Shown: positions 8,895-16,916 of the stretch, in pieces
How the letters are laid out: the number at the start of each line of letters is the position of its first letter
How positions within the stretch are numbered: position 1 is the first letter of the stretch
Origin: Cedecea neteri
GTDB lineage: Bacteria > Pseudomonadota > Gammaproteobacteria > Enterobacterales > Enterobacteriaceae
Assembly (NCBI RefSeq): GCF_000757825.1
Contig: NZ_CP009451.1
Location: 4,092,001 to 4,156,000 of the forward strand
Direction: 5' to 3'
DNA: 64,000 nt
The notes under the pieces: generated by a model
Told to the model about the DNA's origin: nothing
The model's database searches: none
Seen by the model: the letters and a program-made list of their open reading frames with translations, nothing else
Program-made: the position numbers and the translations under genes

Positions 8895-9524
8895 TTACGC
8901 CTTCTCTGCCTGCTGATAAGCCTTCACGGTGGCAGGTCGGGTTCGTATCCGTTCAAACCAGTTTCTGACCGCCGGGAAATTGGCCAGGTCAACGCGCTGG
9001 CGTTCATGAGACACCACCCACGGCCAGGCCGCGATGTCCGCTATGCTGTAATCGTGGCCACCAAGCCACGGGGCTTTCTCAAGTTGTTTGTTGAGTACGC
9101 CATAAAGGCGCTGGGTTTCGACCTGATAGCGCTCTATGGCATACGGCACGGGCTGAGGGGCAAAATGGTTGAAATGGTGGTTTTGGCCCAGCATAGGCCC
9201 AAAGCCGCCAACTTGCCAAAACAGCCACTGCAGCGTGGCGTGGCGGACGCGCAGTTCTTTGCTGAGGAGCAGCCCGGTTTTATCGGCCAGGTAAAGCAGG
9301 ATTTCGCCGGACTCAAAGAGGCTCAGAGGCTCGCCGCCGTCGGCAGGCTTATTATCGACGATGGCAGGAATTTTGTTATTCGGTGAGATAGCCAGGAAAG
9401 CCGGGCGGAACTGGTCGCCTTTGCCGATATCGATACGGTGGATTTTGTAATCCAGGCCAGCTTCTTCGAGAAAAAGGGTGATTTTATGGCCGTTTGGGGT
9501 AGGCGCATAATAAAGATCGATCAT
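8895..9524 (-). CDS. yfcG: Disulfide-bond oxidoreductase YfcG (Nu-class glutathione transferase)
   Basis: This cytoplasmic GST-fold protein is known in E. coli as a glutathione-dependent disulfide reductase. The 209-residue product begins [15 protein letters not shown], has the glutathione-binding ESG turn ([10 protein letters not shown]) and the signature [19 protein letters not shown]. The start at 9524 is chosen over an upstream in-frame codon at 9575 because it matches the family N-terminus and CTGGAGTGACC gives a Shine-Dalgarno site. It is slightly shorter at the C-terminus than E. coli YfcG (215). Divergent from the second GST gene yfcF. Confidence 0.92.
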   Translation of the reverse strand: MIDLYYAPTPNGHKITLFLEEAGLDYKIHRIDIGKGDQFRPAFLAISPNNKIPAIVDNKPADGGEPLSLFESGEILLYLADKTGLLLSKELRVRHATLQWLFWQVGGFGPMLGQNHHFNHFAPQPVPYAIERYQVETQRLYGVLNKQLEKAPWLGGHDYSIADIAAWPWVVSHERQRVDLANFPAVRNWFERIRTRPATVKAYQQAEKA

Positions 9525-9587
9525 GGTCACTCCAGGGGTTAGCACATTTTTAACAAACGTTTTGAGTATAGGCATTTTTGCTCATGC

Positions 9588-9604
9588 CGCACCGGAATGG
9601 TGCG
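9588..9604. promoter_or_regulatory. NtrC-like dyad between yfcG and yfcF
   Basis: CGCACCGGAATGGTGCG is a perfect 6-bp dyad with a 5-bp spacer. It resembles the NtrC enhancer consensus TGCACC-N5-GGTGCA in all positions except the outermost pair. It lies between the divergent GST genes. A hairpin role is equally possible because a T-rich tract follows. Confidence 0.35.
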
Positions 9605-9649
9605 TTTTAAGCGGATGACAAAACGGTTTTTTCGCTCTATGTTCAATAA

Positions 9650-10321
<672 letters not shown>

Positions 10322-10378
10322 TGGCGGGCTGATAATTCGATATCATTGGCTGATTATCATTACAGGAGCCAGGGATAA

Positions 10379-10930
10379 ATGAAGCTAATGTTTGCCTCGG
10401 ACCTTCACGGTTCGTTACCCGCCACGGAAAAAGTGCTGGAACGCTTTGCGCAAAGCGAAGCGAAATGGCTGGTGATATTGGGCGATATACTGAACCACGG
10501 CCCGCGTAACGCGCTGCCTGAAGGCTACAATCCCCCGGCGGTAGCGCAATGCCTTAACGGCGTCGCCGATAAAATTATTGCGGTACGTGGAAATTGCGAC
10601 AGCGAAGTTGATCAGATGCTGCTTCAGTTTCCCATCACCGCGCCCTGGCAGCAGGTTTTGCTGGCCCGGCAGAGGCTATTTCTCACCCACGGGCATCTCT
10701 ATCATCCGGATAACCTGCCGCCTTTGGCCGCTGGCGATGTTCTGATTTTCGGCCATACGCATCTTCCGGTTGCAGAAAAGCACGAACAGATCTATTTGTT
10801 TAATCCAGGCTCTGTCAGCATACCGAAGGGCGGTTTTGAGGCCAGTTACGGGATGCTTGATGATGGCGTTCTGACCGTTCGCACGCTGGAGAGTAATGGG
10901 GTTATTGCACAGGTGAGCATTACCCCGTAA
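10379..10930 (+). CDS. yfcE: Metallophosphodiesterase YfcE
   Basis: This 183-residue calcineurin-like phosphoesterase has all metal-binding motifs: D8-x-H10 (FASDLHG), GD at 35-36, GNCD (71-74), the THGH pair (103-106) and GHTH (125-128). E. coli YfcE hydrolyses phosphodiesters such as bis-pNPP with manganese; its natural substrate is unknown. AGGAG precedes the ATG. The length equals the family (184). It is followed by the Nudix gene yfcD in the same direction. Confidence 0.93.
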   Translation: MKLMFASDLHGSLPATEKVLERFAQSEAKWLVILGDILNHGPRNALPEGYNPPAVAQCLNGVADKIIAVRGNCDSEVDQMLLQFPITAPWQQVLLARQRLFLTHGHLYHPDNLPPLAAGDVLIFGHTHLPVAEKHEQIYLFNPGSVSIPKGGFEASYGMLDDGVLTVRTLESNGVIAQVSITP

Positions 10931-10988
10931 CGTTGACAGGTTAATCCAATAACGCGCCGTAAGAGCGCCCCTGAATAAGGTTTCCCCG

Positions 10989-11531
10989 ATGGTGGAACAG
11001 AGTCATTTTGTCGGCACGGAATGGGTAGATATTGTTAATGAAGACAATGAGGTCATCGCACAGGCTAGCCGCGAGCAAATGCGCGCGCAGCGGCTGCGTC
11101 ATCGCGCGACCTATATTGTGGTTCACGACGGTATGGGCAAAATTCTGGTACAGCGTCGTACCGAAATCAAAGACTTCATGCCGGGCATGCTGGATGCCAC
11201 CGCGGGCGGAGTCGTGCAGGCGGATGAACAAATGCTGGAGTCTGCTCGCCGTGAGGCGGAAGAGGAACTCGGTATTGCAGGCGTACCTTTTGCCGAACAC
11301 GGTCAGTTCTACTTCGAAGACAACAGCTGCCGCGTGTGGGGCGGGCTCTTTAGCTGTGTTTCTCACGGGCCTTTCGCGCTGCAGGAAGAAGAAGTCAGCG
11401 AAGTCAGCTGGATGTCGCCGGAAGAAATCACCGCGCGCTGCGACGAATTTACCCCTGATTCGCTGAAGGCGCTGGCGCTGTGGATGACCCGCAACGCCAA
11501 AAATGAGTCTCAAAGCGAACAGAGCGAGTAA
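10989..11531 (+). CDS. yfcD: Nudix hydrolase YfcD
   Basis: The 180-residue protein contains an intact Nudix box at residues 74-96 (GVVQADE, then REAEEELGI at 88-96), giving the metal-binding glutamates needed to cleave nucleoside-diphosphate-linked compounds. It is collinear with E. coli YfcD (180). The natural substrate is not established. A palindromic element of the CCCTC/GAGGG family lies immediately after the stop, followed by the convergent LacI-type regulator gene. Confidence 0.92.
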   Translation: MVEQSHFVGTEWVDIVNEDNEVIAQASREQMRAQRLRHRATYIVVHDGMGKILVQRRTEIKDFMPGMLDATAGGVVQADEQMLESARREAEEELGIAGVPFAEHGQFYFEDNSCRVWGGLFSCVSHGPFALQEEEVSEVSWMSPEEITARCDEFTPDSLKALALWMTRNAKNESQSEQSE

Positions 11532-11537
11532 TTGTTT

Positions 11538-11585
11538 ACCCTCACCCCGATCCTCTTCAAGTAAGGAGGGGACCAGGGTGAGGGG
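11538..11585. repeat. CCCTC/GAGGG palindromic element after yfcD
   Basis: Inverted ends ACCCTCACCC and GGGTGAGGGG enclose an inner stem around TCCTC/GAGGG with the loop TTCAAGTAAG. It is the same element type as the unit ends at 1918 and 2141. It lies between convergent genes and probably helps to end both transcripts. Confidence 0.7.
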
Positions 11586-11588
11586 AAA

Positions 11589-12608
11589 TCAGCAGCTGTC
11601 CCGCATACATAGCGAAGACGCGATAGTCGGGCTGCGATTCCACTCTTCTTCGTTTATCCTCGCCAGCAGCGCCCGTCCTGCCTCAATCCCAATTTTACGA
11701 TGCGGTACCGCGATGGTTGTTAGCGCAGGCTGACACACGCGGCTTACGTCGCTGTCACCAAACCCGACGATGGCTAAGTCGTCAGGGACTTTGATGCGTC
11801 GACGCTGGCATTCGTACAGCGCGCCGCAGGCCAGCTCATCTGACACGCACACCAGCGCATCCAGCTCCGGCCAGGCCAGCAAAAACTCGGGTAGCTGTGC
11901 GGCCCCGGTGGAAAAGCTCGGTGGCGCAGCGGCGTTGATCACCCGGTTAGGCGACATATGGTGGCGCAGCATCGCTTTGTACCAACCCTGAAGGTGCTGC
12001 TGGAAAATCCACTGCTCCTGGTTGGCGCACAGCAGGCCGATGTTCTGATAGCCACGGTGGATAAGCATTTCCGTCAGTTCAAACATTGCCGCGACGTTAT
12101 CAATGCCGATGTTCATGTCCAGCGGGTCGGCGCGCGTGGCACCTATCTCCAGAACAGGAATACTGGCATGTCTGAGCCAGCCGCGCACCGTGTCACTGTG
12201 CTCAACGCTGAGTAAAATCGCCGCCGCGATATTGGAGGCGAGCAGCGTTTCCAGCAGCTTTTCCTCCTGCTCCAGCCGATGCTGAGACTCCGCAAGCACT
12301 ATCTGATATCCCGCCGGCTGCAGCACCTGCTGGAGGCCGGCAAACATTTCGTTGCAGCCTGATTCGGCCAGGCTTGGTACGACCATCGCAATGGTGTACG
12401 AAGAGGCTGACGCCAACGCGCTTGCCGCAAGGTTTGGCATGTAACCCAGTTCGGAAACGGCCGCTTCGATTTTTTCGCGTAATTTATCGGAAACCTGCTC
12501 CGGCGTTCTTAACGCTCGCGAGACGGTCATGGTACCGACTCCCGCGAGCTGAGCCACATCTGCAAGCGTCACCTTACCGGTACTACGCCGCTTTCGGGTT
12601 ATGGACAT
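11589..12608 (-). CDS. LacI/GntR-type transcriptional repressor of the PTS-transketolase operon
   Basis: The 339-residue product has a LacI-type helix-turn-helix at the N-terminus (VTLADVAQLAGVGTMTVSRA, about residues 13-32), the hinge helix region (PNLAASALAS) and a periplasmic-binding-protein-like effector domain. It resembles the GntR gluconate repressor subgroup. The start at 12608 is preferred to an upstream in-frame codon (12725) because the protein then begins as LacI members do and AGGA precedes it. It is divergent from the PTS genes; two palindromes in the gap are its likely operators. The effector is unknown. Confidence 0.88.
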   Translation of the reverse strand: MSITRKRRSTGKVTLADVAQLAGVGTMTVSRALRTPEQVSDKLREKIEAAVSELGYMPNLAASALASASSYTIAMVVPSLAESGCNEMFAGLQQVLQPAGYQIVLAESQHRLEQEEKLLETLLASNIAAAILLSVEHSDTVRGWLRHASIPVLEIGATRADPLDMNIGIDNVAAMFELTEMLIHRGYQNIGLLCANQEQWIFQQHLQGWYKAMLRHHMSPNRVINAAAPPSFSTGAAQLPEFLLAWPELDALVCVSDELACGALYECQRRRIKVPDDLAIVGFGDSDVSRVCQPALTTIAVPHRKIGIEAGRALLARINEEEWNRSPTIASSLCMRDSC

Positions 12609-12738
12609 TGTGATTCCTGATTCTCGTACCTGAAAAACGCCAGGCTGACGTTGGCCCCTGAAAATGAAGGGGAAATATCGCTCAAGTATACGCCTGAAAT
12701 CGTGTGTCTTAATGCGATTTAACACAATGATTGCATTT

Positions 12739-12785
12739 TGATAGCGCTATCACAAAACCGAGTGATAGTTATTGGTAGCGCTATC
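12739..12785. promoter_or_regulatory. Two LacI-family operator palindromes
   Basis: TGATAGCGCTATCA (12739-12752) is a perfect 14-bp palindrome with the central GCGC usual for LacI-family sites. A second copy, GGTAGCGCTATC (12774-12785), differs by one base from GATAGCGCTATC. The centres are 34 bases apart. Both lie between the divergent regulator gene and the EIIA gene and are probably bound by the adjacent LacI-type protein. Confidence 0.75.
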
Positions 12786-12787
12786 TT

Positions 12788-12803
12788 TGTGATGCTAGTC
12801 ACA
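12788..12803. promoter_or_regulatory. Perfect CRP-cAMP consensus site
   Basis: TGTGATGCTAGTCACA matches TGTGA-N6-TCACA at all ten conserved positions. It begins two bases after the second LacI-type palindrome, and its centre at 12795.5 would be near -41.5 for a start site around 12837, a class II activating position for the EIIA gene. Confidence 0.8.
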
Positions 12804-12865
12804 GTTAAACCCGAGACCGTTGAATAAAGTTTGCCCATCATCAACGTCGATTTCGAGAGGGTATC

Positions 12866-13309
12866 GTGCTTAACCAATGGCTGCATCAGGGGACTATCCA
12901 GCTTCACGACAACGCCGCTAGCTGGCAGCAGGCGCTGGAAATTAGCGCCCAGCCGCTGCTGGATGCGGGAATTATTGCCCCACATTACCTGACGGCCATC
13001 ATGCAACAGCATCAAAAGCTGGGGCCTTATTATGTGCTGGCGCCGGGCCTGGCGATGCCGCATGCGCGGCCGGAAGAAGGCGCCACCGGGCTTGGGCTGT
13101 CTCTGTTAAAGCTGAAGCAGGGCGTCAGCTTTCATTCCGAAGGCAACGATCCGGTAGACGTTATTATTATGCTGGCGGCACCCGACAGTCACAGCCACAT
13201 TGAAATGATTTCCGCGCTCGCCGAGCTATTTTCCAGCGACGAAGATATGGCATTACTGCATCAGGCCAATAACCTGGAGGAAATACAAAAAATAATTAAT
13301 CGATTCTAG
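12866..13309 (+). CDS. PTS system EIIA component, ascorbate/mannitol-fructose type
   Basis: The 147-residue cytoplasmic phosphocarrier accepts phosphate from HPr and passes it to EIIB. The phosphorylated histidine is H66 in GLAMPHARPEEG, the classic EIIA-2 motif. Translation starts at a GTG preceded by GAGAGGG at good spacing; no in-frame ATG is a better candidate. First gene of a five-gene operon (EIIA, EIIB, EIIC, two transketolase halves) behind the CRP site and operators. Sequence type is that of UlaC (ascorbate), but the transported sugar need not be ascorbate. Confidence 0.88.
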   Translation: MLNQWLHQGTIQLHDNAASWQQALEISAQPLLDAGIIAPHYLTAIMQQHQKLGPYYVLAPGLAMPHARPEEGATGLGLSLLKLKQGVSFHSEGNDPVDVIIMLAAPDSHSHIEMISALAELFSSDEDMALLHQANNLEEIQKIINRF

Positions 13310-13394
13310 TTTTTTAATTTAACACCATGGTTTTTTACGTTGCATTGAAAAATGCGATGCGCTCGTACTCTACAAAAAATATAAGGTAAACACG

Positions 13395-13667
13395 ATGAAG
13401 ATAATGGCAATCTGCGGTTCCGGCCTGGGCAGTAGCTTTATGGTCGAAATGAATATTAAAAAGGTGCTTAAAAAACTCAATATTGAAGCGGAAGTTGAGC
13501 ACTCTGATTTATCCTCCGCCACACCGGGAGCGGCTGATGTATTTGTGATGGCGAAAGACATTGCCGCCAGCGCAAGCCTGCCGGACAGTCAGCTGGTGGT
13601 TATCAACAACATCATCGATATCAATGAGCTGGAAAATAAGCTTAGCGCTTATTTTGCTGGTCGTTAA
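13395..13667 (+). CDS. PTS system EIIB component, ascorbate (UlaB-like) type
   Basis: The 90-residue domain carries the phosphorylatable cysteine C7 in the N-terminal loop AICGSGLGSS, as in UlaB/SgcB-type EIIB proteins, and has the small alpha/beta fold expected. It takes phosphate from the EIIA encoded 85 bases upstream and delivers it to the sugar bound by EIIC. The gap before it contains GCATT-GAAA-AATGC, a small possible hairpin. EIIC follows 21 bases downstream. Confidence 0.88.
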   Translation: MKIMAICGSGLGSSFMVEMNIKKVLKKLNIEAEVEHSDLSSATPGAADVFVMAKDIAASASLPDSQLVVINNIIDINELENKLSAYFAGR

Positions 13668-13688
13668 TCATAATTAGCGGAGGCGGAT

Positions 13689-15080
13689 ATGTTTATCCTT
13701 GGTACGCTGAATTTTATTGTTGATATTCTAAAGGTTCCGGCCATTCTCGTCGGGCTGATAGCATTAATTGGCCTGGTGGCACAAAAGAAGTCATTTTCTG
13801 ATGTGGTGAAGGGCTCAATTAAAACCGTTCTGGGCTTTATTGTTCTGGGCGGCGGTGCCACCGTATTAGTGGGGTCTTTGAATCCACTGGGCGGCATGTT
13901 TGAACATGCATTTAATATCCAGGGCATTATTCCTAATAATGAAGCGATTGTTTCCATCGCGCTGGAAAAATACGGGGCATCAACGGCGTTGATCATGGCC
14001 TTCGGGATGGTGGCGAACATTATTGTGGCTCGCTTTACCCGCCTGAAGTACATCTTCCTGACCGGCCATCATACGTTCTATATGGCGTGTATGATCAGCG
14101 TCATCCTGACGGTGGCGGGCTTTGAAGGCGTACCGCTGGTGTTTACCGGCTCGCTGATCCTTGGCCTGATCATGGCGTTCTTCCCGGCCATTGCGCAGCG
14201 CTATATGCGCCGTATCACCGGCACCGATGACATCGGTTTTGGCCACTTCGGCACGCTGGGCTACGTCTTGTCCGGCTGGATCGGCAGCAAGTGCGGCAAG
14301 GGCTCACGCTCAACGGAAGAGATGAACCTGCCGAAGAACCTGAGCTTCCTGCGTGACAGCTCAATCTCCATCTCCCTGACCATGATAATCATCTACATGA
14401 TCCTCGCGATTTGCGCGGGCCAGACGTATGTAGAAGAGAAGCTGAGCGGCGGCCAGAACTTCCTGGTTTACTCCATTATTCAGGCAATTACCTTTGCGGC
14501 CGGGGTGTTCATCATCCTGCAGGGCGTGCGCTTGATTCTGGCGGAAATCGTCCCGGCGTTTACCGGTTTCTCCGAGAAGCTGGTGCCAAATGCTCGCCCG
14601 GCGCTGGACTGCCCGGTGGTTTACCCATACGCGCCAAACGCCGTGCTGATTGGCTTCCTGTTCAGCTTCCTTGGCGGTCTTGTCGGGCTGTTCCTGCTGG
14701 GGCAGATGAAGCTGGTACTGATTTTGCCGGGCGTGGTGCCTCACTTCTTTACCGGGGCTACCGCTGGCGTGTTTGGTAACGCTACCGGCGGCCGACGCGG
14801 CGCAATGGTGGGCTCTTTCGCCAACGGCCTGCTGATCACCTTCCTGCCGGTTCTGCTGCTGCCTGTGCTGGGGGCGCTTGGCTTCGCCAACACCACGTTC
14901 TCCGACGCTGACTTCGGTGTGGTAGGCATTATCCTCGGCAACCTGGCGCGCTTCCTGTCACCAGCGGCGATTACCGCAGTGGTCGTTGCCGTCTTTGCGG
15001 TACTGGTCGGGTTCAACTATCTGGGCAAAGGAAAAGGCACTCCTGCCGTACACACTGAAGATAATACGGGGGCTAAATAA
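13689..15080 (+). CDS. PTS system EIIC permease, UlaA family
   Basis: The 463-residue polytopic membrane protein belongs to the ascorbate-type PTS permease family (UlaA/SgaT): alternating hydrophobic segments, the conserved region GFGHFGTLGYVLSGWIG and the C-terminal LPGVVPHFFTGATAGVFGN. It binds and translocates the sugar while EIIB phosphorylates it. Its stop codon shares a base with the start of the next gene (TAATG), showing tight coupling to the transketolase genes. The substrate cannot be read from sequence; association with a transketolase rather than an UlaDEF-like set argues against ascorbate. Confidence 0.88.
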   Translation: MFILGTLNFIVDILKVPAILVGLIALIGLVAQKKSFSDVVKGSIKTVLGFIVLGGGATVLVGSLNPLGGMFEHAFNIQGIIPNNEAIVSIALEKYGASTALIMAFGMVANIIVARFTRLKYIFLTGHHTFYMACMISVILTVAGFEGVPLVFTGSLILGLIMAFFPAIAQRYMRRITGTDDIGFGHFGTLGYVLSGWIGSKCGKGSRSTEEMNLPKNLSFLRDSSISISLTMIIIYMILAICAGQTYVEEKLSGGQNFLVYSIIQAITFAAGVFIILQGVRLILAEIVPAFTGFSEKLVPNARPALDCPVVYPYAPNAVLIGFLFSFLGGLVGLFLLGQMKLVLILPGVVPHFFTGATAGVFGNATGGRRGAMVGSFANGLLITFLPVLLLPVLGALGFANTTFSDADFGVVGIILGNLARFLSPAAITAVVVAVFAVLVGFNYLGKGKGTPAVHTEDNTGAK

Positions 15081-15913
15081 TGAATGAACTGGCAGACGTC
15101 TCGCGGTTTGCGCGCGATATCCGGGTGGAGACGCTGAAGGCGCTCACGCAGCTGGGGTTCGGTCACTACGGCGGCAGCATGTCGGTGGTGGAAACGCTGG
15201 CGGTGCTGTATGGCGAGGTGATGAATATCGATCCGGGTGACCCTGACTGGGCAGAGCGCGACTACTTTGTGCTGTCGAAGGGGCATGCTGGCCCGACGCT
15301 GTACAGCACGCTGGCGCTGAAGGGATATTTCCCGGTCGAGCAGTTGGCTACTCTGAATGAGAATGGGACCAGCCTGCCGAGCCACCCTGACCGCCTGAAA
15401 ACTCGCGGCGTGGACGCCACCACCGGTTCGCTGGGGCAGGGGATTTCTATCGCCGCCGGTATTGCGCTGTCCCACAAGCTGGCGCAGCGCCGTAACCGGG
15501 TATTCAGCATCGTCGGCGACGGCGAGCTGAACGAGGGGCAGTGCTGGGAGGCTTTCCAGTTTATTGCTCATCACCGCCTCAATAACCTGACGGTTTTTGT
15601 CGACTGGAACAAGCAACAGCTGGACGGCGAGCTGGACGAAATCATCTGCGCCTTCGATCTGGAAGAGAAGTTTAGCGCCTTCGGTTTTGACGTGGTGAAG
15701 GTGAAAGGGGATGACATCGCCGGCTTGCTGGCAGCGGTGAAGCCCGTGCGCAGCGGCGAGCAGCGCCCTCTGCTGGTGATCCTCGACAGCGTGAAGGGGC
15801 AAGGCGTGCCGTATCTTGAACAACTGGGTAACTCTCACCATCTCCGCCTGACGGAGCAGTCAAAACAGGCGCTGGAGCAGGCCATCGCGCAACTGGAGGC
15901 GGAACATGATTAA
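15080..15913 (+). CDS. Transketolase, N-terminal (thiamine diphosphate-binding) subunit
   Basis: The 277-residue product corresponds to the first half of transketolase. It has SKGH (66-69), the conserved SHPDRLKT region, GSLGQGISIAAGIA and the thiamine diphosphate-binding motif beginning GDGELNEGQ (from residue 146) with NN at 168-169. The partner half is the next gene, overlapping by 8 bases. Splitting into two genes is normal for a subgroup of archaeal and bacterial transketolases, so this is not a frameshift. In the operon it probably acts on the sugar phosphate produced by the PTS. Confidence 0.9.
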   Translation: MNELADVSRFARDIRVETLKALTQLGFGHYGGSMSVVETLAVLYGEVMNIDPGDPDWAERDYFVLSKGHAGPTLYSTLALKGYFPVEQLATLNENGTSLPSHPDRLKTRGVDATTGSLGQGISIAAGIALSHKLAQRRNRVFSIVGDGELNEGQCWEAFQFIAHHRLNNLTVFVDWNKQQLDGELDEIICAFDLEEKFSAFGFDVVKVKGDDIAGLLAAVKPVRSGEQRPLLVILDSVKGQGVPYLEQLGNSHHLRLTEQSKQALEQAIAQLEAEHD

Positions 15914-16859
15914 GGTAAGCCAGACCGGCGGCCAGGACGCCGTTGAGATGCGGAAAATCTATGCCGGGTTTGTTCAGCAGCAGATTAGCGAAGACAGCGG
16001 TATTATCGCGCTGGAAGCTGACCTGATGAGTTCGATGGCGATGGACGGCGTACAGCGAGATAACCCGCAGCACGTGATTAACTGCGGCATCATGGAAGCC
16101 AACGTGATTGGCGTGGCGGCAGGCCTGTCGCTGACCGGCCGTAAGCCGTTTGTTCATACTTTTACCGCCTTCGCCAGCCGCCGCTGCTTTGACCAGCTGT
16201 TTATGTCGCTGGATTACCAGCGCAATAACGTCAAGGTTATCGCTTCTGACGCCGGGGTAACGGCCTGCCATAACGGCGGTACCCATATGTCGTTCGAAGA
16301 TATGGGCATTGTGCGTGGGCTGGCACACTCCATCGTGCTGGAGGTGACCGACGCGGTGATGTTTAAGGACATTCTGCGCCAGCTGATCGCGCTGGAAGGT
16401 TTCTACTGGGTGCGCACTATTCGTAAGCAGGCGGCTACCGTTTATGAGGAAGGCTCGACCTTCACCATCGGCAAAGGCAACGTGCTGCGCGAAGGCACGG
16501 ACATTACGCTGATAGCCAACGGGATTATGGTTGCAGAAGCGCTAAAAGCAGCTCAGCAGCTTGAGCTGGAGGGCGTCAGCGCGGCGGTGATCGATATGTT
16601 CACCCTCAAGCCTGTCGACCGCATGCTGGTGAAGAACTACGCCGAGAAAACCGGGCGCATCGTCACCTGTGAAAACCACAGTATTCACAACGGACTGGGG
16701 TCAGCGGTGGCGGAAGTGCTGGTGGAGACCTGCCCTGTGCCGATGCGAAGAGTGGGCGTGAAGGAGCGTTACGGCCAGGTTGGCACTCAGGACTTCCTGC
16801 AGCAGGAATATGGCCTGACGGCGGCCGATATTGTGAAGGCGGCTAAAGAGCTACTGTAG
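15906..16859 (+). CDS. Transketolase, C-terminal (pyrimidine-binding) subunit
   Basis: The 317-residue product contains the transketolase pyrimidine-binding domain with the catalytic glutamate E64 in NCGIMEANVIG and the C-terminal domain of the family (ERYGQVGTQDFL). It must pair with the upstream subunit to form an active site at their interface. Start ATG lies inside the end of the previous gene. Closest functional parallels known to me are the two-subunit apulose-4-phosphate transketolases (AptA/AptB), which produce D-xylulose 5-phosphate; whether this enzyme uses the same substrate is unproven. Last gene before a strong terminator. Confidence 0.9.
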   Translation: MIKVSQTGGQDAVEMRKIYAGFVQQQISEDSGIIALEADLMSSMAMDGVQRDNPQHVINCGIMEANVIGVAAGLSLTGRKPFVHTFTAFASRRCFDQLFMSLDYQRNNVKVIASDAGVTACHNGGTHMSFEDMGIVRGLAHSIVLEVTDAVMFKDILRQLIALEGFYWVRTIRKQAATVYEEGSTFTIGKGNVLREGTDITLIANGIMVAEALKAAQQLELEGVSAAVIDMFTLKPVDRMLVKNYAEKTGRIVTCENHSIHNGLGSAVAEVLVETCPVPMRRVGVKERYGQVGTQDFLQQEYGLTAADIVKAAKELL

Positions 16860-16874
16860 AGGGCTAAAGCAATA

Positions 16875-16902
16875 AAAAAGGCAGCCAGGTGGCTGCCTTT
16901 TT
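16875..16902. terminator. Bidirectional rho-independent terminator
   Basis: A perfect 12-bp stem, AAAAAGGCAGCC (16875-16886) and GGCTGCCTTTTT (16891-16902), with loop AGGT lies between the convergent transketolase and pta genes. A- and T-tracts on either side allow termination in both directions. Confidence 0.92.
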
Positions 16903-16916
16903 ACGTCTCAGCTGGC

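Noticed and set aside
15080..16859. Split transketolase considered as a frameshifted single gene
   Set aside because: Each half is complete with its own start and the halves overlap by 8 bases; two-gene transketolases are a known natural type.
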